Of a stretch of 64,000 nt of DNA, positions 7,009-14,997 are shown piece after piece. This DNA is from an uncultured Bacteroidales bacterium (GTDB lineage: Bacteria; Bacteroidota; Bacteroidia; Bacteroidales; WCHB1-69). Numbering within the stretch: the stretch's first letter is position 1; each line of letters opens with the position of its first letter. The notes below the pieces were generated by a model that saw nothing but the letters and a program-made list of their open reading frames with translations, was not told where the DNA came from and did not search any database. A program made the position numbers and the translations under genes. The stretch covers positions 124,001 through 188,000 of the forward strand of contig CAKUVI010000001.1 in the NCBI GenBank assembly GCA_934699095.1. The letters are read 5' to 3'.

Positions 7009-7635
7009 TTATTTTAATACTTTTCTTATCGTATCAATAATACCCGCCGGTGTGAGATTGATGATGACTGATGATGTTATACCACTTGTTACTCCTTCAA
7101 TGACACCAGTCACCATCCGACCTATCACATCCTTAAACTGAATTTTCTTTGAGGGGTCTTTGGTAAGCTTCTGGGCTGTTTCCATGATTTCTTCCATATC
7201 CTTCGACTGATAGATTTCTTCTGCTAAATATTGAAAATCCTCCACATTGACAACCACCAATTCTTGATTAAAGGAAGAGTCTAATACGCGTCCTGCCTTT
7301 TTTAGAATGGAAGAAATATAGGATTTCAAAAGGATATCTTCTACTTGAAAAATAATTTTTTTTCCATCATTACGTAGTTTGGCATTCTCCAGAAGAGTCA
7401 TAAATTCTTTCTTATAATCAGTCCCTTCTTGTGCATTACGAAGAGCAGACTCATACCTGAGTCGTTTGATCTTTGACTCCGGGATTCTAAGGGCAAGACT
7501 TAATTCATAATTATTCTTGTTTCTATATTCCCCCATCTTTAATATCTGACCAAATATCCAAACCTCAAAGTCGTTCTTGTTCATGGAACCAAAACCATGA
7601 GCGATGTACTCTTTTATATATTTATCAATTTCCAT
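7009..7635 (-). CDS. Hypothetical protein in the SPFH operon
   Basis: I do not recognise this 208-residue protein. It is mostly charged and helical. The final 40 residues include a Gly/Ile/Thr-rich, mildly hydrophobic stretch (VTGVIEGVTSGITSSVIINL) that may associate with membrane. I use the ATG at 7635, one base after the stop of the upstream gene (TGA-C-ATG), rather than a TTG at 7653. The spacing implies translational coupling. It lies 7 bases before the SPFH gene start. Confidence 0.65.
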   Translation of the reverse strand: MEIDKYIKEYIAHGFGSMNKNDFEVWIFGQILKMGEYRNKNNYELSLALRIPESKIKRLRYESALRNAQEGTDYKKEFMTLLENAKLRNDGKKIIFQVEDILLKSYISSILKKAGRVLDSSFNQELVVVNVEDFQYLAEEIYQSKDMEEIMETAQKLTKDPSKKIQFKDVIGRMVTGVIEGVTSGITSSVIINLTPAGIIDTIRKVLK

Positions 7636-7636
7636 G

Positions 7637-8893
7637 TCATTTGTAACTGTCAATAATATTCTGAATTTTTTTGATTACGTTGTTGCGACCAGGTCCCAAC
7701 TTGTCATAATTCGTAATATTTTCTTTATTTTTTTTGAGAAAATCTTGAGCTTCTTTTGTCTTTCCCTGCTCGCATAGATGGGTTATCACATCCTTAATAT
7801 AAGTTCCATCCCAATCTTTAAGATGACTTTGATAGATGGCTTTGGCGTTTTCATAATCTCCGCGATTAATATGATAATTATAAATACAAACGTAGTCTTG
7901 GTCTCCTCTATGAGAATCTGAAATTCTTAATGCAGTTTCAATATCATCCTCTTTTAGTAGTGTTTTAATCAAACTCTCAACAGCACCATCATTTAACCAA
8001 GGTTTATGTTTTTTAAAATCAAAAAATAAATCCACAGCTTTTTGTGTGTTCCCCTCTTGAAGTGCTTTCTCAATAGCAGCACTACACCTGTCGTCATTTC
8101 TCTTATATATGCTGGGTTTTATTATGAAGAAATAACAACCTAATAATAGTATTATTATACTCACACTGGTGTATGTCAATATTGTTCTTATCCGTTTCCT
8201 TTTTTTATTTCCTCTTTCTTCAAAAGAAGAGAAGAGAGATTGTATATCCTTATCATTTGAGAATAAGAGTTTTGCCTTTTCTTTACATTCATTCAATTTA
8301 ATTATGTACGCTTTACGAAACTTGGGGTCTGATGTTTTGCCATCCAAAGAAGTGATAAACTCTATTAGGTCAGCTTTGCTATTAGGTATAGGATAATTTT
8401 TGATTAGAGACATAATTCTGTTTTCAGCATCTTTGTCCATATTTTTTATATCTTCGGCCAACTGTGCCGACTGACTGTTATAATAATTAGACTTTTCCCG
8501 TAATTTCTCTCGATGTTTATTTTTCTTTTCGTTGTTTTCCTTAATTATCATATCAATAGATTCAGCAAGTTTTTGAGAAGACAAGTTGGCTTGGATATTT
8601 TCAAACGCATATCCGCATTCAGAACAAACACCTTGGTAGCTTTGTACAATCGCACCGCAAGCCGGACATTTTTTAACATCCCCGAACTTGTTGCTTTTCG
8701 GGGCAGAAGAGGCAGTTTTTTCGGCTTCGGCCTTTTGCAGTTTTACTAAGCGCGCATCCAATACCATTTCAAACTCGTCCAAATCCATACCCATTGCCTG
8801 GGCTTTCTTGAAAAGGATCTGTTTTTCTTTTTCAGTCAATTCTCCGTCTGCTAAAGCGGCATCAATCAGTTGTTCTAATTTCTCGTCGTACAT
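7637..8893 (-). CDS. TerB-like N-terminus, zinc ribbon and single-span membrane protein
   Basis: The product has 418 residues. Residues 1-50 (IDAALADGELTEKEKQILF, MGMDLDEFEMVLDARL) resemble the acidic helical pattern of TerB-like or J-domain-associated helical domains. Residues 75-100 form a zinc ribbon with CPACG and CSECG. A coiled-coil region runs to about 225, followed by one membrane span (about 237-258) and a C-terminal helical repeat domain that looks TPR-like (AAIEKALQEGNTQKAVDLFF, DYENAKAIYQ). It is the first gene of the four-gene SPFH unit. TerB-like domains are linked to membrane stress systems, but the function here is inferred only. Confidence 0.65.
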   Translation of the reverse strand: MYDEKLEQLIDAALADGELTEKEKQILFKKAQAMGMDLDEFEMVLDARLVKLQKAEAEKTASSAPKSNKFGDVKKCPACGAIVQSYQGVCSECGYAFENIQANLSSQKLAESIDMIIKENNEKKNKHREKLREKSNYYNSQSAQLAEDIKNMDKDAENRIMSLIKNYPIPNSKADLIEFITSLDGKTSDPKFRKAYIIKLNECKEKAKLLFSNDKDIQSLFSSFEERGNKKRKRIRTILTYTSVSIIILLLGCYFFIIKPSIYKRNDDRCSAAIEKALQEGNTQKAVDLFFDFKKHKPWLNDGAVESLIKTLLKEDDIETALRISDSHRGDQDYVCIYNYHINRGDYENAKAIYQSHLKDWDGTYIKDVITHLCEQGKTKEAQDFLKKNKENITNYDKLGPGRNNVIKKIQNIIDSYK

Positions 8894-9013
8894 TTTAACA
8901 TCTTATTTTGTGAAACAATTCATTCCAATGTTGTTCGCAAAAACAACTTGCAAAGGTTCAAAAATTATCTGCAGGTAACCGATTATCAATCTATTTATTA
9001 CAAATAGTAAAAC

Positions 9014-9229
9014 CTATCCTTTTTGGATAAAATCTTCAAAGAAGTTGTAATCCAAAATCCTGGAGATGCGTTTCAGCAAGTCGGTGTTGATGGAGGGTTT
9101 GGCATACACCTTGTAGAGATGGTTCGGGGAACAGGGGATCTGCGCGGCCAACCAGACGGTGGTCCGCCCCTGCTCTTTCAGTTTCGCCTTGATGCGCTTG
9201 CCAATGTGTATGTCGTTGATTTCTGTCAT
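9014..9229 (-). CDS. Small HTH (XRE-like) DNA-binding protein
   Basis: This 71-residue protein has a helix-turn-helix pattern (GRTTVWLAAQIPCSPNHLYK, then SINTDLLKRISRILD) like short XRE/Cro-type regulators, with no other domain. Its ATG (9229) follows directly on the U-tract of the structured RNA element copy 2 on the same strand, so a transcript entering this gene must pass through that RNA. It may therefore be controlled by it (inference). No target is evident. Confidence 0.75.
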   Translation of the reverse strand: MTEINDIHIGKRIKAKLKEQGRTTVWLAAQIPCSPNHLYKVYAKPSINTDLLKRISRILDYNFFEDFIQKG

Positions 9230-9472
9230 AAAAAAAGCGTGGAACTTATTCCTTGCTTGAACATCAGGGTTTCCACGCCCTACTCATCTAACAAGTTATT
9301 CCACGCCGTATCGCTACGGCATTGGTAACTGATCCTTGATGAGTTTTGCCCTCATTATGAGGACTTTGTGGAAATTTGATGTTCAAGGATAGCCACAAAC
9401 GCTATCTATATATTATTATGGTTGGTCTTTAATCTGTTTCTTTTGTTCGTTGCTTTTTCGTTAATACCTATT
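9227..9472 (-). ncRNA. Candidate structured RNA element, copy 2 (upstream of the HTH gene)
   Basis: This is the better-preserved setting of the element at 4391-4637. Helices are 9377-9387 with 9256-9266, 9338-9344 with 9282-9288, the hairpin 9305-9320, the hairpin 9348-9354 with 9358-9364, and the terminator-like stem 9271-9278 with 9237-9244 followed by seven U. Compared with copy 1, GAACGTCA/TGACGTTC becomes GAACATCA/TGATGTTC, and ACCAATC/GATTGGT becomes ACTCATC/GATGAGT, so pairing is kept. The segment at 9270-9276 could instead pair with 9368-9374 (GTGGAAA), making the terminator stem optional. A -7 element lies just upstream at 9488-9495. It could be a leader controlling the HTH gene or a free small RNA. 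Confidence 0.65.
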
Positions 9473-9487
9473 CAATATTTTCGACCG

Positions 9488-9495
9488 CAAAAATA
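9488..9495 (-). promoter_or_regulatory. -7 promoter element for the RNA element and HTH gene
   Basis: The minus strand reads TATTTTTG, matching TAnnTTTG. Transcription would start near 9480, about 8 bases before the conserved RNA block begins. Confidence 0.55.
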
Positions 9496-9504
9496 ACAAA
9501 ATCC

Positions 9505-10077
9505 TTATATGGTCGCACCGTTAATTCCAAAATAGAAACAATCCTCCTCCCATTTCAGCGGGTTTTGCGCCATGTATTGGACAATGTTTTGATACGATTC
9601 ATCATTCCGTATGATGTGTTCGTAATAATTGCGTTGCCAGGGGGAAAATCCCATTTGTTTGGTCACCCCGATTTTGAATCCGCGGACCACGGAACCCACC
9701 GTTCGGGATGTGCCGCAGGGACGGGATTGCGGGGTCCGTAGGGGCGAATAATTATTCGCCCCTACATCCACGGTATCCGTACACATACCCATATTTGCAC
9801 CCGTGGATTGCGGGTTGTTGATTTCGATAATGCCATGCACGTGGTTTGGCATGATAACGTATTCATGCAAAATAATTTGCGGAAAATGTACCGGAATTTC
9901 CTGCCAGCATTCGTTCACCATCCCTCCATAATTTGAAAGATACATTTTGCCATAGCGAACATTCCCAAAGAGACATTCTCTGTTTCGCGTGCAAAGGGTC
10001 AAGAAGTAATTCCCATTTTGGACGTAATCATATCCGTTCAGACGGATGGATCGACGATGATATGTCTTCGTTTTCAT
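9505..10077 (-). CDS. REP-associated tyrosine transposase (RAYT, Y1_Tnp family)
   Basis: This 190-residue protein has the hallmarks of the IS200-like Y1 family: RRSIRLNGYDYVQNGNYFLT at the N-terminus, the HUH motif in MPNHVHGIIEI that holds the metal ion, and a downstream tyrosine region (NYYEHIIRNDESYQNIVQYM) carrying the nucleophile. RAYTs are single-copy enzymes that act on REP palindromes (family knowledge). Matching palindromes lie on both sides at 1144, 5198, 10184 and 10251, and one lies inside this gene. The ATG at 10077 (MKTKTYHRR) is used; the frame extends upstream through the repeat without support. The gene looks intact. Confidence 0.9.
   Translation of the reverse strand: MKTKTYHRRSIRLNGYDYVQNGNYFLTLCTRNRECLFGNVRYGKMYLSNYGGMVNECWQEIPVHFPQIILHEYVIMPNHVHGIIEINNPQSTGANMGMCTDTVDVGANNYSPLRTPQSRPCGTSRTVGSVVRGFKIGVTKQMGFSPWQRNYYEHIIRNDESYQNIVQYMAQNPLKWEEDCFYFGINGATI
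9738..9765. repeat. REP-like palindrome embedded in the transposase coding sequence
   Basis: A perfect 28-base palindrome with the GGCGAATAATTATTCGCC core lies in the transposase frame and is read as VGANNYSPL. The phase avoids the TAA that another frame would meet. It falls in the region between the HUH motif and the conserved RTVGSVVRGFKIGVTK block. Confidence 0.9.
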
Positions 10078-10102
10078 ATTGTTTATAACAATTGTTTTCA
10101 AT

Positions 10103-10203
10103 CCCGCAAAATTACAAAATAATCCGATATGAAAAACCGGGCGCCGACCGCAATTGGTCAACACCCGGTTTGTGGATGGGTAGGGGCGAATAATTATTCG
10201 CCC
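10103..10203 (-). repeat. 101-bp repeat with promoter and palindrome, copy B
   Basis: Second copy of the block at 5120-5220, lying directly upstream of the transposase gene. It contains the -7 element TAATTTTG (10107-10114, minus strand) and ends in a slightly damaged palindrome (10184-10203). After it, 10205-10220 repeats half the palindrome (CAATTATTCGCCCACC). Confidence 0.85.
10107..10114 (-). promoter_or_regulatory. -7 promoter element of the transposase gene
   Basis: The minus strand reads TAATTTTG, 29 bases upstream of the ATG at 10077, in the same repeat context as the MNT promoter. Confidence 0.5.
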
Positions 10204-10250
10204 ACCAATTATTCGCCCACCTATTGGTTTGCGAATCAATTGTTTGTTAA

Positions 10251-10282
10251 CCGCAGGGGCGAATAATTATTCGCCCCTGCGG
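10251..10282. repeat. REP-like palindrome 3' of nifJ
   Basis: A perfect 32-base palindrome extends the common core with CCGCAGG/CCTGCGG arms. It begins 14 bases beyond the nifJ stop codon, just as the copy at 1144-1173 begins 11 bases beyond the stop of the PFOR remnant. It may act as a 3' hairpin in the nifJ transcript, although no U-tract follows. Confidence 0.9.
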
Positions 10283-10296
10283 GTCAACGGATGATT

Positions 10297-13200
10297 TTAT
10301 TTTCCGTCATTTAATTTCTTGTAACCCTCATAACGCAGTTTTGCGAACTGCTCGGTCTTGGCGAACAACTCCTTGGCTTCGGCCGGGAAGGTCTTCAACA
10401 AGCTGTTGTAACGGACCTCGCCCATGATGAAGTCTTGGAACTTGCTCCAGTCGGGTTCCTTGCTGTCCAAGTGGAAGCCGTTCTGTCCAGCCTCTTCCTC
10501 GGCAGGGTTGAAGCGCCACAGGTGCCAGTAACCGCATTCAACGGCCTTGGCCTCTTCGTGCTGTGTGCGGCCCATGCCGACCTTGATGCCGTGGTTGATA
10601 CAAGGAGCGTAGCAGATGACCAATGACGGTCCTGGATAAGCCTCAGCCTCCTTGATGGCCTTGAAGTACTGTGCCTGACTTGCGCCCATAGCCACTTGTG
10701 CCACATATACATAGCCGTAGCTCTTGGCGATCATGCCGAGGTCTTTCTTGCGCACCTTCTTGCCGGAAGCGGCAAACTTGGCCACAGCACCGGCAGGAGT
10801 AGCCTTGGAAGACTGACCACCCGTGTTGGAGTAAACTTCTGTGTCGAGTACGAGCACGTTAACATCCTCGCCAGATGCCAAAACGTGGTCCAGACCACCG
10901 AAACCGATGTCGTAAGCCCAACCGTCACCACCGAAGATCCACTGGCTGCGTTTTGCCAAGAAATCCTTGTTGGCTAACAGTTCGCTCTCAAGCTCACAAC
11001 CGTGACATGGACAGATCGGGCTGCCGGCAGCTTTGGCGTCCTTGGCTTCCTGCAGTTTCTGTGCGGCAACTTCGGCACCGTAGAGTTCCTTGCCTTGTCC
11101 GTTCCAGAAGTCGATGCAACCGTCGATAGGCATGATGGCTTTCTCCAATGCTGCCACGAACTCGTCGGTGGCAACGCTGTTGGCAACGGTGTCGTTGTAG
11201 GTGTCGAGCCACTTTTGGGTAGCCTCGCGCATCCAGTCGAAAGCGGTCACTCCAACCAGTTCTTCTGCTTTAGCGCGGAGACCGTCGCGAAGTTTGCGAT
11301 AGCCAGTGGCCATACCAAGACCGAACTCGGCGTTGTCTTCGAACAAGCTGTTTGCCCAAGCCACGCCTCTGCCTGTACGGCAGTTCTTGCAGTAAGGTGT
11401 TGCAGGAGCTGAGCCGCCGTAGATTGATGAACAACCGGTAGCATTGGCAACAATCATTCTTTCACCGAACAATTGTGTGATGGTCTTGATGTAAGGAGTC
11501 TCACCGCAGCCGGCACAAGCGCCGCTGAACTCGAACAGAGGCTGTGCGAACTGGCTGTTCTTGATGGTGGCGTATTTGTCGATGAGGTTGTCTTTATATG
11601 TGACTTTCTTCTGGCCGTACTCCCAGTTTTCTTTTTCACCGAGCTGGCTCTCGAAAGGTTTCATAACCAAAGCTTTCTCCTTGGCAGGACAAACGTCGGC
11701 GCAGTTGCCGCAGCCTGTGCAGTCCATAACGGAAACCTGCATACGGAAGTGCATGCCTGCGAGTTCCTTAGGAACCTTGACAGTTGCTGTTGCCATTGAA
11801 GCCGGAGCAGCAGCCTTCTCCTCGTCGGTCATCACTACAGGACGGATGGCAGCGTGAGGACATACTACTGAACATTGGTTACATTGGATACATTTTGTAG
11901 GATCCCACTCAGGAACAACGGTTGCAACGCCGCGTTTCTCGTAAGCGGTGGTTCCTGCAGGGAATGTGCCGTCGATGATGTCGTTGAATGCGCTGACTGG
12001 AAGGTCATTGCCGCATTGTGCAACCATCGGACGCATAACCTTGTTGATGAACTCAGGGTCGTTGTCGTTGTGCTCGAAGGCGAAATCTGTGGTGCAGTCG
12101 AGGTTGGCCCATTCAGCAGGAATCTCCACTTTGTGGATCTCACCGCCGCGGTCAACAGCTGCATAGTTCATGTTAACAACGTCCTCACCCTTCTTGCCGT
12201 AAGACTTAACGATGAATTTCTTCATCTGCTCAACAGCCAAGTCGTAAGGGATAACGCCTGAAATCTTGAAGAATGCTGATTGGAGGATGGTGTTGGTGCG
12301 GTTGCCAAGTCCGATCTCAGCGGCAATCTTCGTTGCGTCGATGATGTACATGTTGATATGGTGGAGTGCCAAGTATTTCTTCACGAAGTCAGGAAGGTGT
12401 TTCTTGGTCTCTTCAACATCCCATGGAGAGTTGTAGAGGAATGTGCCGTTGTCTTTCAAACCGCGCAGACAGTCGTATTTGCGCAAGTAGGAAGGAACGT
12501 GTACGGCCACGAAATCGGGAGTGCCTACCAAGTAAGGAGCCAAGATGGGCTGGTCGCCGAAACGCAAGTGCGAGCAGGTGTAACCGCCTGATTTCTTTGA
12601 GTCATAGTCGAAGTAAGCCTGGCTGTATTTGTTGGTGTTGTCGCCGATGATCTTGATGGAATTCTTGTTTGCACCCACTGTGCCGTCAGCTCCGAGACCG
12701 TAGAACTTGGCTTCGAATGTACCCTTAGGAAGGATGGAGATTTCCGGAAGGATAGGAAGTGAACGATGTGTAACGTCGTCAACGATGCCCACTGTGAACT
12801 GGTTCATTGGCTTTTCGCTCATCATGTTGTTGAAAACAGAGAGGATGTGCGCAGGAGTGGTGTCTTTTGAGGAGAGACCGTAGCGGCCGCCGATGATCAT
12901 TGGTTTGTAAGGACAGTCTTTGAAAGCCTCAACAACATCGAGGTACAAAGGATCGCCGTTAGCACCTGGTTCTTTTGTTCTGTCGAGAACGCAGATGTGC
13001 TTAACGTGCTCCATGAGGCTCTTCGGCATGGCTTCCATGAGGTATTTCACGCTGAACGGGCGGTAGAGGTGTACGCTCACGAGACCGAGTTTCTTGCCGG
13101 CTGCGTTTTCGCGGTCGATGACGGTCTTGATAACGTCTGTGATTGAGCCCATTGCGATGATGACGTCGGTGGCGTCTTTCGCGCCGTAATAGGTGAACGG

Positions 13201-13980
13201 AGCATACTCACGGCCGGTGATCTTGCTCATCTCCTTCATATACTTAGCAACGATGTCCGGAAGGGCGTCATAGTATTTGTTCTGAGCCTCGCGGGTCTGG
13301 AAGTAGATGTCCGGGTTTTGGGCTGTGCCGCGGGTTACAGGATGCTCTGGGTTGAGGGCGCGGTCGCGGTATGCTTTGAGTGCGTCCCAGTTGATGAGCT
13401 TGGCAACCTCGTCTTGGTTTGTGGCTTCCACTTTCTGGATTTCATGAGATGTGCGGAATCCGTCGAAGAAGTGGAGGAAAGGAACACGGCCTTCGATTGC
13501 TGCCAAGTGGGCAACAGGAGCCAAATCCATGATTTCTTGCACTGAACCGGTAGCCAGCAATGCGAAACCGGTCTGGCGGGCACTCATCACGTCGGCGTGG
13601 TCGCCGAAGATTGACAATGCCTGTGCGGCCAACGCACGTGCTGAAACGTGGAACACGCCGGGAAGAAGCTCGCCGGCAATCTTGTACATATTCGGGATCA
13701 TCAGCAAGAGACCTTGTGATGCTGTGTATGTGGTTGTGAGGGCACCGGCCTGCAATGAGCCGTGCACAGCGCCTGCAGCACCGGCCTCAGACTGCATCTC
13801 GACAACTTTCACCGTTTCACCAAAAATGTTCTTTCTGCCGCCTGCACTCCACTCGTCGATGTACTCTGCCATCGGAGAAGACGGGGTGATAGGATAGATG
13901 GCGGCCACTTCGCTGAACATGTAGGCAACATGGGCCGCAGCCTGGTTACCATCACATGTCATAAATTTTTTTTCTGCCAT
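10297..13980 (-). CDS. nifJ: Pyruvate:ferredoxin (flavodoxin) oxidoreductase
   Basis: This enzyme oxidises pyruvate with CoA to acetyl-CoA and CO2 and passes electrons to ferredoxin, a central step of anaerobic energy metabolism. The 1227-residue length fits the single-chain homodimeric form. Visible parts are the N-terminal domain starting MTCDGNQAAAHVAYMFSEV with YPITPSSPMAE, two [4Fe-4S] motifs near residues 697 (CIQCNQCSVVCPHA) and 752 (CTGCGNCADVCP), and the TPP-binding domain near 1020 (GDGWAYDIGFGGLDHVL, then YSNTGGQSSKATP). CACEGCGETPY-like Cys residues (CAGCGETPYIK) bind the proximal cluster. It is a single-gene unit with its own promoter. A remnant of a related gene lies at 1185-1256. 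Confidence 0.97.
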   Translation of the reverse strand: MAEKKFMTCDGNQAAAHVAYMFSEVAAIYPITPSSPMAEYIDEWSAGGRKNIFGETVKVVEMQSEAGAAGAVHGSLQAGALTTTYTASQGLLLMIPNMYKIAGELLPGVFHVSARALAAQALSIFGDHADVMSARQTGFALLATGSVQEIMDLAPVAHLAAIEGRVPFLHFFDGFRTSHEIQKVEATNQDEVAKLINWDALKAYRDRALNPEHPVTRGTAQNPDIYFQTREAQNKYYDALPDIVAKYMKEMSKITGREYAPFTYYGAKDATDVIIAMGSITDVIKTVIDRENAAGKKLGLVSVHLYRPFSVKYLMEAMPKSLMEHVKHICVLDRTKEPGANGDPLYLDVVEAFKDCPYKPMIIGGRYGLSSKDTTPAHILSVFNNMMSEKPMNQFTVGIVDDVTHRSLPILPEISILPKGTFEAKFYGLGADGTVGANKNSIKIIGDNTNKYSQAYFDYDSKKSGGYTCSHLRFGDQPILAPYLVGTPDFVAVHVPSYLRKYDCLRGLKDNGTFLYNSPWDVEETKKHLPDFVKKYLALHHINMYIIDATKIAAEIGLGNRTNTILQSAFFKISGVIPYDLAVEQMKKFIVKSYGKKGEDVVNMNYAAVDRGGEIHKVEIPAEWANLDCTTDFAFEHNDNDPEFINKVMRPMVAQCGNDLPVSAFNDIIDGTFPAGTTAYEKRGVATVVPEWDPTKCIQCNQCSVVCPHAAIRPVVMTDEEKAAAPASMATATVKVPKELAGMHFRMQVSVMDCTGCGNCADVCPAKEKALVMKPFESQLGEKENWEYGQKKVTYKDNLIDKYATIKNSQFAQPLFEFSGACAGCGETPYIKTITQLFGERMIVANATGCSSIYGGSAPATPYCKNCRTGRGVAWANSLFEDNAEFGLGMATGYRKLRDGLRAKAEELVGVTAFDWMREATQKWLDTYNDTVANSVATDEFVAALEKAIMPIDGCIDFWNGQGKELYGAEVAAQKLQEAKDAKAAGSPICPCHGCELESELLANKDFLAKRSQWIFGGDGWAYDIGFGGLDHVLASGEDVNVLVLDTEVYSNTGGQSSKATPAGAVAKFAASGKKVRKKDLGMIAKSYGYVYVAQVAMGASQAQYFKAIKEAEAYPGPSLVICYAPCINHGIKVGMGRTQHEEAKAVECGYWHLWRFNPAEEEAGQNGFHLDSKEPDWSKFQDFIMGEVRYNSLLKTFPAEAKELFAKTEQFAKLRYEGYKKLNDGK

Positions 13981-14049
13981 AATTTAATGTTGTATTAATT
14001 CTTAATTGGTTGAGTATTAACAATTTACATTTTGCCTAATTTCGGCCTG

Positions 14050-14057
14050 CAAAGTTA
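14050..14057 (-). promoter_or_regulatory. -7 promoter element of nifJ
   Basis: The minus strand reads TAACTTTG, matching TAnnTTTG, about 70 bases upstream of the nifJ ATG in an otherwise gene-free gap. Confidence 0.6.
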
Positions 14058-14099
14058 CAAAAAATATTACAACTATTAAGAATTTTTTTTACAACATTA

Positions 14100-14729
14100 T
14101 TACCTGAACTGATAACCTACCCTCAACATGAATGTTTCTGAGAGGATCCTATAGCCAACTGATATATTCAGACTTTGTCTCTCTTTCACCTTGTAGTTTG
14201 CCCCGGCGAAAACACTGTATTCTCCAGTGTGATTGACACCATACAGTTCTGTACGGGTGCCTATCGGGTTCGGATGCTGGACAGGATAACCCCTCGTGGT
14301 TGCGGTGGCAAATCCTAACGGCGTCAACGAGATTTCCAAATATGGACTCCAATTGTATTTCTTAAGCATTATGTATTTGAAATCAAGTCCCATGAGGAAT
14401 CCAAAGCCGAACATATCACATGGATAAAGAGAATGTACTTTATCTGCTATTGAATATCGAAAATAGACATCAAATTCAGCGGACAGGATGAGATGTGGAT
14501 TGAACTTTATTCCATGCAGCTCATGGAGACAAACACCGAACAGGTTGTTAAAGGGGACCGATGTGTAGTCGTTTAACGGATCTATCAGATCTACGTCGTT
14601 CGGTGCGTACAAAGCTGAAATTCCGGCCTCATGATAATACTGTATTTTGTTTGCTTTTTTCTCCTGCCCCTGCGCAAAAGAACAGAGACAAACCGTCATA
14701 AAGACAACGGATAATAATATTTTTTTCAT
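14100..14729 (-). CDS. Putative outer-membrane beta-barrel protein
   Basis: This 209-residue protein has a signal peptide (MKKILLSVVFMTVCLCSFAQ), then alternating amphipathic strands with aromatic ends and a C-terminal strand ending in YQFR, as in small outer-membrane barrels. I do not recognise a specific family; OmpW- or PorT-like barrels are possible. It stands alone, with its own -7 element (14832-14839), and its end is close to the nifJ promoter. Confidence 0.6.
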   Translation of the reverse strand: MKKILLSVVFMTVCLCSFAQGQEKKANKIQYYHEAGISALYAPNDVDLIDPLNDYTSVPFNNLFGVCLHELHGIKFNPHLILSAEFDVYFRYSIADKVHSLYPCDMFGFGFLMGLDFKYIMLKKYNWSPYLEISLTPLGFATATTRGYPVQHPNPIGTRTELYGVNHTGEYSVFAGANYKVKERQSLNISVGYRILSETFMLRVGYQFR

Positions 14730-14831
14730 AATAATGAAAACTTTAGATGTCGTTTATAATGTTCTTGGCATTTTTGAAACAATTTCGTATCAAGATATAA
14801 AGTCTTTATTCTGCTGTTAAGTTTTGCGTTG

Positions 14832-14839
14832 CAAAAATA
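14832..14839 (-). promoter_or_regulatory. -7 promoter element of the beta-barrel gene
   Basis: The minus strand reads TATTTTTG about 100 bases upstream of the ATG at 14729. Confidence 0.5.
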
Positions 14840-14915
14840 AAAAAATACAATTCAACCTGACTGCATCTATTGAACTTAATTGTTTAAAAATAATATAAGA
14901 TACGGACAAAAAAAC

Positions 14916-14923
14916 TATCTTTG
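14916..14923 (+). promoter_or_regulatory. -7 promoter element of the transketolase-lptG-dxs unit
   Basis: TATCTTTG matches TAnnTTTG and lies 74 bases before the transketolase ATG at 14998. No clear -33 TTTG is seen at the expected distance. Confidence 0.55.
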
Positions 14924-14997
14924 CAGCGGATTTTGATTAGACGGAGAAATCGTCAGTCATTGATTTGTTTTTTAGAAATAAAAATTATCGTAATAAT

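Noticed and set aside
1144..10282. CRISPR array formed by the repeated palindromes
   Set aside because: The copies are thousands of bases apart with no regular spacers and no cas genes.
10251..10282. Classical intrinsic terminator for nifJ
   Set aside because: The palindrome is well placed, but no T-run follows on the minus strand and the same palindrome occurs in non-terminator positions.
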